From Variovorax soli NBRC 106424 (GTDB lineage Bacteria; Pseudomonadota; Gammaproteobacteria; Burkholderiales; Burkholderiaceae_C), in NCBI RefSeq assembly GCF_001591385.1, contig NZ_BCUU01000001.1, forward strand, positions 87,395 to 151,394: DNA of 64,000 bases, read 5' to 3'. The position numbers and the translations under genes were made by a program. Within the stretch, counting starts at the first letter, position 1. Each line of letters starts with the position of its first letter. The notes below the pieces were generated by a model, which worked only from the letters and a program-made list of their open reading frames with translations, had not been told where the DNA came from and did not search any database. Below are positions 8,453-16,848 of the stretch, one piece after another.

Positions 8453-9213
8453 TTCAGGTCTGCCACCAGCAGGACATTGGCAAACGGCGTGCCGCGGCTC
8501 ATGGGCAGGCTGCGCACCGCGAAACCCTGGCGCTGCAGCAGCGCCATCCACTCGGCCAGCGGCCGCCCCCAGGTGGGCGCCACCCTGTGGCCGCGCACGC
8601 GCGTGACGGTGCGGTCGACCCACTGGCTGATGCGGTAGCCGCGACGGCTTGCCGCATCGCCCACGCGCAGCAGAAGGCGCGCGGGGGTACCGGGCTCGCG
8701 CTCGCCGGCGCCCTGCTCCAGGGCCTGCCGCACGTTGGCCAGCACGCCCTCCTGCGCCTTCAGGTCGACGTAGTGCAGCACGTCGAGGATCACCACCAGG
8801 TCGCTGGGCGGCATGGCCGCATGGCGCATGTCGCCGCACACGAAGGCCGGCGCCGGCTGCAGGTGGCCGACCGCGCGCGTGGCACGGTCGATGTCGCGCG
8901 GCATCAGCTCGATGCCGGTGTAGTCCACCCTGGCAGGCGTGGCCGACCAGTCGGCAGGCCAATTCAGCCTGGCCTGCATGTCGCTCATGGAGGACAGCAG
9001 GCTGGCGAACAGGCCCTGCCCGCAACCGATGTCGAGCACGCGCCGCTGCCCCGGCGCGATCAGCCCTTCCTCGATGAGCCCACGAAAGACCGGGTCGCGC
9101 CCCAGCTTGCCGCGCGCGAAATGCCAGGCGAAGCGGCCGGCCTGCCGGTAGGGCTGCGTGGCCGCGTCGTGAAGACGCTGCCACGCAGCGTCCGGATGGT
9201 GGCGCGGGCTCAT
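8449..9213 (-). CDS. SAM-dependent methyltransferase of the pigment locus
   Basis: Class I methyltransferase of 254 residues with SAM motif I RVLDIGCGQG at residues 58-67, a GIEL acidic loop after the second strand, and DLVVILDVLHYVD as motif IV. It is not close to the other methyltransferase of the locus (1546-2316): the motif surroundings and C-termini differ. It overlaps the NodB-like gene upstream and the dehydratase gene downstream by 4 bases, so it belongs firmly to the minus-strand operon. The likely target is the aryl ring or its hydroxyl, as in O-methylated aryl polyenes, but this is inference. Confidence 0.86.
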   Translation of the reverse strand: MSPRHHPDAAWQRLHDAATQPYRQAGRFAWHFARGKLGRDPVFRGLIEEGLIAPGQRRVLDIGCGQGLFASLLSSMSDMQARLNWPADWSATPARVDYTGIELMPRDIDRATRAVGHLQPAPAFVCGDMRHAAMPPSDLVVILDVLHYVDLKAQEGVLANVRQALEQGAGEREPGTPARLLLRVGDAASRRGYRISQWVDRTVTRVRGHRVAPTWGRPLAEWMALLQRQGFAVRSLPMSRGTPFANVLLVADLK

Positions 9214-10031
9214 GGTGCCAGCCCCTGCGGCAGGGTGACCGAGCGCAGGCCCTGCGCCTGCAGGCGCGCCAGCAAGGGCGGCAGCACCTCCAGCACCACG
9301 GGCAGACCCTCGGGCGACCGCGCCGCATTGCCGTCATGCAGCAGGATGATGTCGCCGCCGGCAAGGCCGCGCGTGAGGCGCTCCAGCACGCGCTGCGCAT
9401 CGCCCTCGCGCGTGTCGAAGCCGCGCCGCGTCCAGCTCACCAGCGTGAGGCCCATGCGCTGGAGCACGGGCGCCAGGAACATGTTGCGAAAACCGGCCGG
9501 CGCGCGAAAGCAGCTGGGCGTCTGCCCCGAGACCTGCGCCAGGATGCGCTGCGCGCGCCCGAGCTCGTCGGCATAGGCCCTGGGACCCAGGAACGAGAAG
9601 TCGTGGCGATGGCGTGCCGTGTGGTTCTGGATGCTGTGGCCGCGCCGGACGATCTCGCGCGCGACGGCCGGATACTGGGCCGCCCGCTCGGCAATGCAGA
9701 AGAAGGTGGCTTTCTGGCCGGCGGCATCCAGCAGGTCGAGCACGGCCGGCGTCACGTCGGGATCGGGGCCATCGTCGATGGTGATGGCCACCTCGCCGCG
9801 CGCCGCCGCCGCGGCAGGAAGGCGCGAGACATTGCGGCCCAGCAGCGTGCTGCGCGGCGTCAGGCCCGCGGCCGTGATCACCAGGTGGTTGAGCGCCACG
9901 GCGGCCAGTGCCCAGGGCGCCGCACCGGGCACCGACACCGCGGCCGCCAGGGCCAGCAGGTGCCACGCAATGCTGGCGCCCACGAAGGGCGTCAGGAGTC
10001 GGAGAGTCGAATCGGTAGCGGTGTAGGACAT
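9210..10031 (-). CDS. Polysaccharide deacetylase family (NodB-homology) protein
   Basis: 273 residues from the ATG at 10029-10031. Two hydrophobic segments (about 12-35 and 38-56) suggest membrane anchoring, followed by a carbohydrate esterase family 4 domain. The first metal and catalytic block is ITIDDGPDPD (TIDDGP at 84-89, usually TFDDGP), the second HSIQNHTARH at 132-141, and FRAPAGF is the third. Such enzymes remove acetyl groups from sugars or peptidoglycan-like polymers. It lies in the middle of the pigment operon between the exporter gene (52-base gap) and a methyltransferase (4-base overlap). I do not recall a deacetylase as a standard aryl-polyene gene, so its substrate here is open. 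Confidence 0.85.
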   Translation of the reverse strand: MSYTATDSTLRLLTPFVGASIAWHLLALAAAVSVPGAAPWALAAVALNHLVITAAGLTPRSTLLGRNVSRLPAAAAARGEVAITIDDGPDPDVTPAVLDLLDAAGQKATFFCIAERAAQYPAVAREIVRRGHSIQNHTARHRHDFSFLGPRAYADELGRAQRILAQVSGQTPSCFRAPAGFRNMFLAPVLQRMGLTLVSWTRRGFDTREGDAQRVLERLTRGLAGGDIILLHDGNAARSPEGLPVVLEVLPPLLARLQAQGLRSVTLPQGLAP

Positions 10032-10083
10032 GCGAGCGAAAGTGCGTCGGACAAGCGGCCCGTTCTCAGCCAGCCATTTTCCC

Positions 10084-12480
10084 TCAAGCCGACGATGCAC
10101 CGGACGATGCCCGTGCACGCGCAAAGGCGGCCGACAACAGCAAGGCGAGCAGCGCCCCGGGCGCCACGACCCGGCCGATGGCCGCCAGCGAAGGTATCTG
10201 CGAGATGGCGATGAGCCCGAAGGACACCACCGTCGTCAAATTGGCCAGCAGGAGCGACGCCAGCGTGTCTTCGTCGGCGCGGCCGGTGACGCGCAGCTGG
10301 TCGAAGAACAGCGCATAGTTGGAGCCGACCGCCACCACCAGCAGCAGCCCGACCAGGTGCAGGATGCCCAGCGGCACCCCCAGCGCCGCCAGCCCGCCCA
10401 GCGTGAGCAGCACGGCCAGCACCAGCGGCTGGCACACCGCCAGCAGGCGCGGGCCGGAGCGCAGGTACAGGCCCAGCAGCACGACCACCGACAGCGCGCC
10501 GGCCAGCACCTGCACGAAAGCCTCGCTCAGGTAGCGGCCATAGAGGCTGTCGAGTTCCACCTTGACGTCGATCACCTGGGTCGAGGGCAGCCCGGCCAGC
10601 GCCTGGCGCAAACGCTGCGCGTCGAAGCTGGGCGCCGTGTGCAGCGAAATCACCGAACTCCAGCCACCGCCCGGGCGCTGCAGCAACATGGCGTTGACGA
10701 TGGGGGCCAGCGGCCCGCTCATCAAGTCTGCATGGCGAATGGGTGGCATGGACCTGGCCTGCGTGCTTTCCTCCACGAAGGCTTCCAGGCGCGAGGGCGC
10801 CAGCGGCAGCCCGCGCAGCGCTTCGGCGAGGCGCTGCCGCAGGGTCTGCGCATCGGGCAGGCTGTGCTGCCGCGCACGCTGGGCTGCCAGGCTGGGCAAC
10901 ACGCGGGTGACGGCATCGAACCCGGCCAGTTGGCCGTCATCGACCAGCGGCTGCAGGCGCTGGCTGGCCGCCTCGACGGCCTGCAGCGTGGCCTCCTCAT
11001 CCGCACCCTGGACGATGACGAGGGTGCGCGCGTCGCTGGCCCCCAGGTCGGCGCGCAGCTGCGCATCGGTTTCCTGCGCGCTGGCCGGCACCGGGCTCAT
11101 GGCGCCCAGCCCCGCGCTCCACAGGTCGCCGCGCTGCCAGAACAGCAAGGCAGCCGATGCCACGCACAGGGCCAGCAAGGGCCAGCGCAGGCGCGGCAGC
11201 GCATGCAGCACCCAGGCCGCAAGCTGCGCCATGTGGCGGCGCAGGCCCTTGCCGGAGGCGCCGTCGGGCGCAAACACGGGCAGCACGTAGCGCGTGGCCA
11301 GGGCCGCCGCAACCAGGCCGGCCAGCGAGAACACGCCCAGCTGCGCCAGTCCCGGGAAGCCGGAGAACACCAGGGCGGCGAAGCCGCAGACGGAGGTCAG
11401 CAGGCCCAGGCGTACCGTGGGCCAGTGCACGTCGCGCCAGTGGCGCCAGCCGCTGCCGCGCGGCGCGCCTGGCACGCCCTGGCGGGCCTGGATCAGGTAG
11501 TAGATGGCGTAGTCGATGGTCTCGCCGATCAGTGTGCTGCCGAAGGCGATGGTCAGACCGTGCACATGCCCGAAGCCCAGCGCCACCGTCGCCGTGCCTA
11601 CCACCACGCCGGTGGCCACCGGCAGCATGGCGATGACCAGCGCCCGCGGCGAGGCAAAGGCCAGCAGCAGCAGGCAACCCACCACGATGCCGCCCACTAC
11701 CGCGAGGTGGAAGGCCTCGCCCTTGATCTGCGCGCGGCTTTGCACCGAGAAGACCGGCGCGCCGCTCACCAGCAGGCGCGGCGCCGCGCCCTGGCTGCCC
11801 TGCAGTGCGCGGTCGAAAGCCGCACGCACTTCGGCCAGGGCCTGTTCCTGGGCGTCCAGGTCGCTGCCGGCGGCCTTGGTGGTGGCCAGCAGGATGGCGC
11901 GCGGGGCGGTTCGCGACACCCACACGCCCTGCTCGCTGCGCGGCGAGCTGGCCGGGATGAGCCCCTCGGCGATGTGCGCCATCTCGCCAGTCGGATCCCT
12001 TTCGAGCAAGGGCTTGAAGGCATTGCCCGCCGGCGTGCCCAGCAGCGACAGCGTGTCGAGGATGGCGTCGCGCAGGCCCTGCACGGTGAAGCGCTCTTCG
12101 TTCAGGTCAGGCGCCAGCTGATAGCGGTGCGCCAGCAGCCAGCTGCCGGCCTCGGTCCAGTCGGCAGTCTCGCCGTTCTGCACTTGTTCAAAGAGGCCGC
12201 TGGCCCGCAGCGACTTGGCCATGGCGCTGGACAGCTGGGCGCGCTGCTGCGCGTCGGCCCCGCCTTCGATGCCGATCAGCAGGCTGCGCGACGCAACGCC
12301 GCTTTGCAGCTGCTCGATGAGCATCTGCTGGCGCGCATCCGGCCGGGCGGGCAGGAAGGCCGACAGGTCGGCGCTGAAACGCGCGTTCTTGATGACCAGC
12401 ACGCCGGCCACGAGCACGGCCAGCCAGACCAGCAGCGCGATCCAGCGATGCGGCGGGCGGTCCGGGGCCTGGCTGCTCAT
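10084..12480 (-). CDS. MMPL/RND-type exporter of the pigment locus
   Basis: 798-residue inner-membrane transporter of the resistance-nodulation-division superfamily, hydrophobe/amphiphile MMPL branch. It shows the duplicated plan: one N-terminal membrane segment, a large periplasmic loop (about residues 30-220), a block of five to six membrane segments, then the same plan again with a second loop at about 400-600. FGSTLIGETIDYAIYYLI in the first membrane block and VGSNYALFFDQLRV in the second carry the acidic residues expected in the proton path. Aryl-polyene loci encode such a protein to move the lipid-linked pigment toward the outer membrane, with a LolA-like partner; the LolA-like gene is immediately upstream here (19-base gap). 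Confidence 0.92.
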   Translation of the reverse strand: MSSQAPDRPPHRWIALLVWLAVLVAGVLVIKNARFSADLSAFLPARPDARQQMLIEQLQSGVASRSLLIGIEGGADAQQRAQLSSAMAKSLRASGLFEQVQNGETADWTEAGSWLLAHRYQLAPDLNEERFTVQGLRDAILDTLSLLGTPAGNAFKPLLERDPTGEMAHIAEGLIPASSPRSEQGVWVSRTAPRAILLATTKAAGSDLDAQEQALAEVRAAFDRALQGSQGAAPRLLVSGAPVFSVQSRAQIKGEAFHLAVVGGIVVGCLLLLAFASPRALVIAMLPVATGVVVGTATVALGFGHVHGLTIAFGSTLIGETIDYAIYYLIQARQGVPGAPRGSGWRHWRDVHWPTVRLGLLTSVCGFAALVFSGFPGLAQLGVFSLAGLVAAALATRYVLPVFAPDGASGKGLRRHMAQLAAWVLHALPRLRWPLLALCVASAALLFWQRGDLWSAGLGAMSPVPASAQETDAQLRADLGASDARTLVIVQGADEEATLQAVEAASQRLQPLVDDGQLAGFDAVTRVLPSLAAQRARQHSLPDAQTLRQRLAEALRGLPLAPSRLEAFVEESTQARSMPPIRHADLMSGPLAPIVNAMLLQRPGGGWSSVISLHTAPSFDAQRLRQALAGLPSTQVIDVKVELDSLYGRYLSEAFVQVLAGALSVVVLLGLYLRSGPRLLAVCQPLVLAVLLTLGGLAALGVPLGILHLVGLLLVVAVGSNYALFFDQLRVTGRADEDTLASLLLANLTTVVSFGLIAISQIPSLAAIGRVVAPGALLALLLSAAFARARASSGASSA

Positions 12481-12499
12481 GCGTTGGGGGCCCGCCGGA

Positions 12500-13090
12500 T
12501 CAGGAGGACGCCTTGGGCGTGATCGTCATCACGGAGCGGTCGCCCCCGATGAACTCCATCTCCACGCCCAGCACCTGCCCCTGGCGGCCGCTCAGGCGCA
12601 CGCTCTTGACCTGCGAGGCCAGGCGCTCGTCGAGCGGCTTCAGGTCCAGCGTCCAGTTGGCGGGGCTGCCGGCCAGTTCGGTGCGAAAGTGCTGCTGCAG
12701 CAGCTTCGAATCGCCCATGAGCGTGCCGCGCAGCGCGTCCACCATGCCCTGCAGCTCGGGCATGCTGTCCAGCGTCAGGGTGCGGGTGCGGCCGGCGCGC
12801 GACAGGGTCAGGGTGTTGCCGTCCACCATCATCGATTCGGGCCGCGGCGTCACGGTCTTGCGCGCCAGCTTGTCGGGCGCGGTGAAGCTCAGCGTGCCGG
12901 CCGAATTCAACGGGCCGTCCACGCCGCGCACGAAACGCTGTTCGACAAAGCCCGCCTCGCCGCTCTTTTGCCGCGCCAGCTGGGACATCAGCTCGGACAG
13001 GTCGAAGGCCCAGGCAGGCGATGCGGCGGACAGCAGCAGCGCCAGGCCCAGCAAGATGGCATCAAGTCGCGTCTTCAAGCCAGAAATCAT
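12500..13090 (-). CDS. LolA-like periplasmic outer-membrane lipoprotein carrier protein
   Basis: 196 residues from the ATG at 13088-13090. A clear signal peptide, with LLGLALLLSAASPAWA before FDLSELM, sends it to the periplasm. The mature part has the LolA-type start (LSELMSQLARQKSGEAGFVEQRF cut here for length at its motif FVEQRF) and a long antiparallel beta pattern. It is too divergent to be the housekeeping LolA, and its place between the exporter and the LpxL-like acyltransferase genes fits the ApeL-type carriers of aryl-polyene loci. It overlaps the acyltransferase gene by 29 bases. The inferred role is to ferry a lipid-linked pigment across the periplasm. Confidence 0.87.
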   Translation of the reverse strand: MISGLKTRLDAILLGLALLLSAASPAWAFDLSELMSQLARQKSGEAGFVEQRFVRGVDGPLNSAGTLSFTAPDKLARKTVTPRPESMMVDGNTLTLSRAGRTRTLTLDSMPELQGMVDALRGTLMGDSKLLQQHFRTELAGSPANWTLDLKPLDERLASQVKSVRLSGRQGQVLGVEMEFIGGDRSVMTITPKASS

Positions 13091-14051
13091 GGAAGTTGAA
13101 CCAGTTGTGCGGATGTTCGCGGCACAGCGCCTCCAGGCGGGCGACATAGGTCTCGAGTGCCGCGCGGATCTGCGTCTCGCGCTCGGCGCCCGGGGTGCCC
13201 CGGCTGAAATCGGCCAGCGGCTCGAAGCGCACCTCGTAGTGTGACCCGCCCAGGTACAGCCCTGCCATGAAGAAGACCTTGCGCCGCAGCAGTGCCGCCA
13301 GGCGGAAAGGCCCGTCGTTGAAGCAGGCCGCCTGCCCCAGGAACGGCAGCTCGACGCTGTCGCCGCGCTGCCCCGCGGTTTCGTCGCTCTTGGGCAGGGT
13401 GCGGTCGGCCAGCAGGCCGGCCATGCCGCCGGCGTCCAGCCAGTCGCGCAGGCGCAGCATGGCTTCGGGCCGGCCCAGCGCGATCACCTCGGGGCGAAAG
13501 CGCGGCTCGCTGATGGCTTCGAGCACCGAGTTGATCTGCTGCGCGTTGTCGGGGTACATGAGCATGGCCAGGCGCAGCTGGTCCGGTGCATCGCTGGTGT
13601 AGCGGCTCGCGCCCACCGCCTCGAAGCTGCCCACATGCGCGCCGATCAGGAAGGCGCCTCGGCCGGCGGCCACTTCGGCATCCAGGGCCGGGGCGCCCTT
13701 CACATCGAAGGTGAACAGGTCGTGGCGTCCGCGCAGGAAATACACCCGGTCGAGCACGACCGAGGCAAAGGCATGGATCAGCCGGTAGCCGTCGTGCCAG
13801 CTCATGCGCTCCTCGCCCACCGTGCGCCGCAGGTAGCGCTTGATGTGCCGCCGCTGGCTCGGCGAGAACAGCAGGAAGTAGAAGCTCACGGCCGGCAGGA
13901 TCAGGCGCACGACGCGACGCCCGCAGGTCAGCGCCAGCCAGCAGAAGAAGCGCAACACCAGCATGTTGCTGCGCTCGGGCGTGCGCGCCCAGTCGCCGGC
14001 GTCCGGCGTGGCCTGGGCACCGGCGTGTGCTTGCAGCGGCGGGCGGCTCAT
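13062..14051 (-). CDS. LpxL/HtrB-like lysophospholipid acyltransferase of the pigment locus
   Basis: 329 residues from the ATG at 14049-14051; a GTG at 14055-14057 is in frame and would overlap the upstream stop, so either is possible. The family block GAHVGSFEA near residue 140 carries the catalytic His and Glu, and a hydrophobic stretch (about 30-60) anchors the protein at the inner membrane. LpxL-type enzymes transfer acyl chains from ACP; aryl-polyene loci carry a divergent copy that presumably transfers the aryl-polyene acyl group to a lipid. It follows the AMP-ligase gene without a gap and overlaps the LolA-like gene. Together with the PlsC-type protein this gives the locus two acyltransferases. 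Confidence 0.88.
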   Translation of the reverse strand: MSRPPLQAHAGAQATPDAGDWARTPERSNMLVLRFFCWLALTCGRRVVRLILPAVSFYFLLFSPSQRRHIKRYLRRTVGEERMSWHDGYRLIHAFASVVLDRVYFLRGRHDLFTFDVKGAPALDAEVAAGRGAFLIGAHVGSFEAVGASRYTSDAPDQLRLAMLMYPDNAQQINSVLEAISEPRFRPEVIALGRPEAMLRLRDWLDAGGMAGLLADRTLPKSDETAGQRGDSVELPFLGQAACFNDGPFRLAALLRRKVFFMAGLYLGGSHYEVRFEPLADFSRGTPGAERETQIRAALETYVARLEALCREHPHNWFNFHDFWLEDAT

Positions 14052-14053
14052 GC

Positions 14054-15769
14054 TCACTCCGCGCCGCGGACCCAGCGGCCGCTGGCGGCCACCACGTCGC
14101 CGCAGCGGACCTCGAAGCGCACGCCGCCCGCCGGCCCTGCCTCGGGCTGCAGTTCGATGGTCAAGGTGGACTGGGGGCCGACCGGCGCCAGGAACTTGGC
14201 GGCGGCCAGGGTGGGCTGGGCCCCCAGGCGTGCGACCAAGGCCGGCACGCTGCCGATGGCCTCGCGCACCTCGGACAGGATCAAGGCGCCCGGCAGCAGG
14301 GGCTGGCCGGGGAAGTGGCCCGGGAAGGCTGGATGGTCGGCAGGCACCTCGCGCGTGAGACGAACCGTGTCGCCGTCCGCCGCCAGTTGCGCCCGCGCGA
14401 ATTCGTTCAAGGTGCGCACGACCAGCTTGCCGGTGGCCTCACGCGGCAAGGCCTTCACGTGCACGACGCGCCGGGGCACGAACACCGCCTCGAGCCGCTG
14501 GCGAAGCTGCGCGACGATGTCTTCGTTCGACACCTCGGGCGCCACCACCAGGGCGACGGGGCGCACCACGCCGTCGGCCACGTCGTCGGGCAGCCAGAAG
14601 GCACCGTCCTGCACCCCGGGAATGCTGTTGAGGTGGTAGTTGAGGTAGCCCAGCGAGCTGCGCCGCCCCGCCACATGGATCAGGTCGTTGGCACGGCCCA
14701 GCAAGCGGAAGCGCCGCTCGTCGATGAGTTCGAGGATGTCGGCCATGGGCGTGGGCTCCGGCACGAAATCGCCTGCGAAGATGAAGCGTTCGCCCGCCTC
14801 GCCATGCTCGGCATGCACGCGGATATCGCCGAGCGTTTCCCACACATCGGTCTGCGTGGTGCGGCGTGTCGCCACCTGGCCGGTTTCAGTGCTGCCGTAG
14901 ATCTCGATCATCGGCCCGCCCAGGGCTTCTTCGGCTTGTGCCGCCAGCTGCGGCGACAGCGGCGCGGTGGCCGAAAGAATGAAGTCGACCGGCGGCAACT
15001 CGACGCCCGACAGCAGCAGCGTCTTCAGGTGGAACGGCGTGGTGACCAGGGCCCGGGGACGCGGAACGGCCGCCAGGGCCCGGGCGATATCGGCCGGAAA
15101 GAACGGACGCCCGCTGTCGAAAGCCGCGCCGCCCAGCATGGCGAGCAATACCGACGACTCGAGCCCATAGCTGTGCTGCACGGGCACTGTCGCCACCAGC
15201 GTCAGGCCGTCGAGCGAGGGCCTGCCCAGCAGCGACGCGAGGCGCGGAACCGCAGCCGCCACGTCGCCCACCAGGGTGTCCCAGCGCTTGGCATGGGCCT
15301 GCGGCACGCCCGTGGAACCGGAGGTGAGCAGGCTCACCGCGTGGCACCGGCCGTCGAAAGCCGGGATGCTGGCGACGGCATCAGCCGCCACCTCGCCGGA
15401 TACCGCCGTTTGATACAGCACGCGCTCCAGGCCCGGCGTCACCAGGGCCGGGTCGTCCGTCAGGGCATAGCAGCGGTCGCCCGATTCATGCAGGCGCGCC
15501 AGCGTGTCGGGCCGCGCATCCGGCGGCAACAGGCTGGCCTGGCCGCGCAGCAGCGCGGCCGCCAGGCCCACGGCGAAGGCATAGCGGTCGGTGCACAGGT
15601 TGATGGCCGGGCCACCCTCCGGCAGCGCGGATGCCAGTTGTTGCGCGTCGGCCAGGAAGCGCCGCGCGCTGACCGGCACGCCGGCCTTCCACGCCATGGG
15701 CGCGTCGAGGTCCCGGCTGGCAAGGAGCGGCAGGGCCGACTGGCCCGCCGCGGACGTCAAGGCGTTCAT
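14054..15769 (-). CDS. AMP-dependent acyl/aryl:ACP ligase fused to a FabA/FabZ-like dehydratase domain
   Basis: 571 residues from the ATG at 15767-15769. The adenylation domain shows LLTSGSTGVPQAHAK (ATP-binding P-loop, residues 148-161), IEIYGSTETGQ, and a C-terminal PREATGKLVV where the lysine is the usual catalytic one. It should activate an aryl carboxylate such as 3-hydroxybenzoate and load it on the ACP of this operon, as XanA2 does in Xanthomonas. From about residue 473 a second domain begins with DHPAFPGHFPGQPLLPGA, the hotdog dehydratase signature (His and FPG loop). It overlaps the membrane-protein gene upstream by 4 bases. The two domains probably act at the start and during chain processing. 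Confidence 0.9.
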   Translation of the reverse strand: MNALTSAAGQSALPLLASRDLDAPMAWKAGVPVSARRFLADAQQLASALPEGGPAINLCTDRYAFAVGLAAALLRGQASLLPPDARPDTLARLHESGDRCYALTDDPALVTPGLERVLYQTAVSGEVAADAVASIPAFDGRCHAVSLLTSGSTGVPQAHAKRWDTLVGDVAAAVPRLASLLGRPSLDGLTLVATVPVQHSYGLESSVLLAMLGGAAFDSGRPFFPADIARALAAVPRPRALVTTPFHLKTLLLSGVELPPVDFILSATAPLSPQLAAQAEEALGGPMIEIYGSTETGQVATRRTTQTDVWETLGDIRVHAEHGEAGERFIFAGDFVPEPTPMADILELIDERRFRLLGRANDLIHVAGRRSSLGYLNYHLNSIPGVQDGAFWLPDDVADGVVRPVALVVAPEVSNEDIVAQLRQRLEAVFVPRRVVHVKALPREATGKLVVRTLNEFARAQLAADGDTVRLTREVPADHPAFPGHFPGQPLLPGALILSEVREAIGSVPALVARLGAQPTLAAAKFLAPVGPQSTLTIELQPEAGPAGGVRFEVRCGDVVAASGRWVRGAE

Positions 15770-16404
15770 TGGTGAAAAGCTCGGTCGGAGCGGCCGCCCA
15801 TGGCCACGCGCACGACGTCGACCAGGCGCGAACGCTCGAATTCCGGATGCAGGCGGTAGCGCATGAAATGCTCGCCCACGAAGAGCGCCACCACGCAAAG
15901 GGGCGTCAGCACATTCGCCAGCAGCGACCAGGCACTGAAAGACAGGGTGAGGTAGATGGCGACGGACACCAGCGCCATCAGCGCGAAATAGCCCACCCAC
16001 ACGGCCGTGACCTTGGCGGAATAGGCGCGCATGTCGTCGGACAGCGGATGGACGCGCTGCGCAAATTCCCCGATGAGGGACAGGCGCCCAGGCCGCAGGG
16101 TGCTGGCAAACCAGGCACACAGCACCACGTTGATGCCCACGTGCTGCAGCACATACAGGCGATTGGGATTACCGGCCTCGCCGTGGGAAATCACATAGAT
16201 CAGCACACCGCCCGCGAGCAGCGCCAGCAGTGCGCCGACCCAGCCGAAGCGATTGGCGCCCAGGCCCAGCACGGCCAGCCACAGCGGGGCAAACAAGGCA
16301 GCAAGCGCCCAGGGAGCGGTTGCGTGGTAGAGCATCATCCAGTGCGACAGGCCGGCATACGCCAGCCCAGCCACCAGAATCAGTACCAGGCGCCATTGCG
16401 ACAT
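15766..16404 (-). CDS. COG4648-like integral membrane protein of the pigment locus
   Basis: 212 residues, mostly hydrophobic, with about six membrane-spanning stretches (starting WRLVLILVAGLAYAGL and including WALAALFAPLWLAVLGLG and LLANVLTPLCVVALFVGE). It resembles the membrane proteins of COG4648 that recur in aryl-polyene loci (ApeG-type) with no assigned reaction. It lies between the ACP gene (17-base gap) and the ligase gene (4-base overlap). A role in membrane assembly of the pigment complex is a guess from position only. Family assignment by eye is moderate; the membrane nature is plain. Confidence 0.8.
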   Translation of the reverse strand: MSQWRLVLILVAGLAYAGLSHWMMLYHATAPWALAALFAPLWLAVLGLGANRFGWVGALLALLAGGVLIYVISHGEAGNPNRLYVLQHVGINVVLCAWFASTLRPGRLSLIGEFAQRVHPLSDDMRAYSAKVTAVWVGYFALMALVSVAIYLTLSFSAWSLLANVLTPLCVVALFVGEHFMRYRLHPEFERSRLVDVVRVAMGGRSDRAFHQ

Positions 16405-16421
16405 GGCGGGTTGCAGCGCGC

Positions 16422-16733
16422 TCAGGGCGCGGTGCGGTTCTGTGCGACGTGCGCCGCCAGGCTGCGCAACGACGAAAAGATCTGCTGGTTGCGCTCGTCA
16501 TCCGAGCGCAACTGGAAGCCGTAGCGGCGCGAAACCTCGAGCGCCACTTCCAGGATGTCGATCGAGTCCAGGCCCAGGCCCTCGCCGTACAGGGGCGCTT
16601 CGGGCGCAATGTCCGCGGCGGCCACCTCGAGATTGAGCGCCTCCACCAGCAACACGGCCAATTCGTTCTCGAGCGGCGATTGCTCGTTGGCACCGCCAGC
16701 GGAAGGCTTAGAGGACTCTGCGGTCAATGACAA
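16422..16733 (-). CDS. Acyl carrier protein of the pigment locus
   Basis: Small acidic carrier protein, 103 residues when started at the TTG at 16731-16733. The phosphopantetheine attachment motif [11 protein letters not shown] puts the serine at residue 57. The TTG is chosen because GGAG lies 7 bases upstream, and because the likely -10 box at 16784-16789 would start the RNA near 16777, leaving no leader for the ATG candidates at 16766 or 16775. It is the first gene of the minus-strand operon and is followed by the membrane protein and its loading ligase. Aryl-polyene loci of Xanthomonas use one such ACP (XanC); many others have two, and only one is seen here. Confidence 0.9.
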   Translation of the reverse strand: MSLTAESSKPSAGGANEQSPLENELAVLLVEALNLEVAAADIAPEAPLYGEGLGLDSIDILEVALEVSRRYGFQLRSDDERNQQIFSSLRSLAAHVAQNRTAP

Positions 16734-16783
16734 AGGGAAACTCCAACAGGTTGAGCGCCGCAACATACACGGCAAGAATGCAA

Positions 16784-16789
16784 ATTATA
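16784..16789 (-). promoter_or_regulatory. Probable -10 box of the pigment operon promoter
   Basis: A perfect TATAAT on the minus strand, 51 bases before the TTG start of the ACP gene. I see no good -35 match at 16-18 bases spacing, so an activator or an upstream element may be needed. The predicted RNA start (about 16777) leaves a leader of roughly 44 bases with a GGAG ribosome-binding site. The next gene on the other strand starts at 16849, so the promoter lies in a 115-base divergent intergenic region. Confidence 0.5.
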
Positions 16790-16848
16790 GGGAGGGGCCA
16801 TTGGATAGACTGGGGCCCCATCGAAGCTACCATTTCCTCGGAGTCCCC

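Noticed and set aside
10030..12522. 830-residue open frame opposite the MMPL gene
   Set aside because: Gln/Arg-rich low-complexity sequence antisense to a well-recognised MMPL protein; a typical high-GC shadow.
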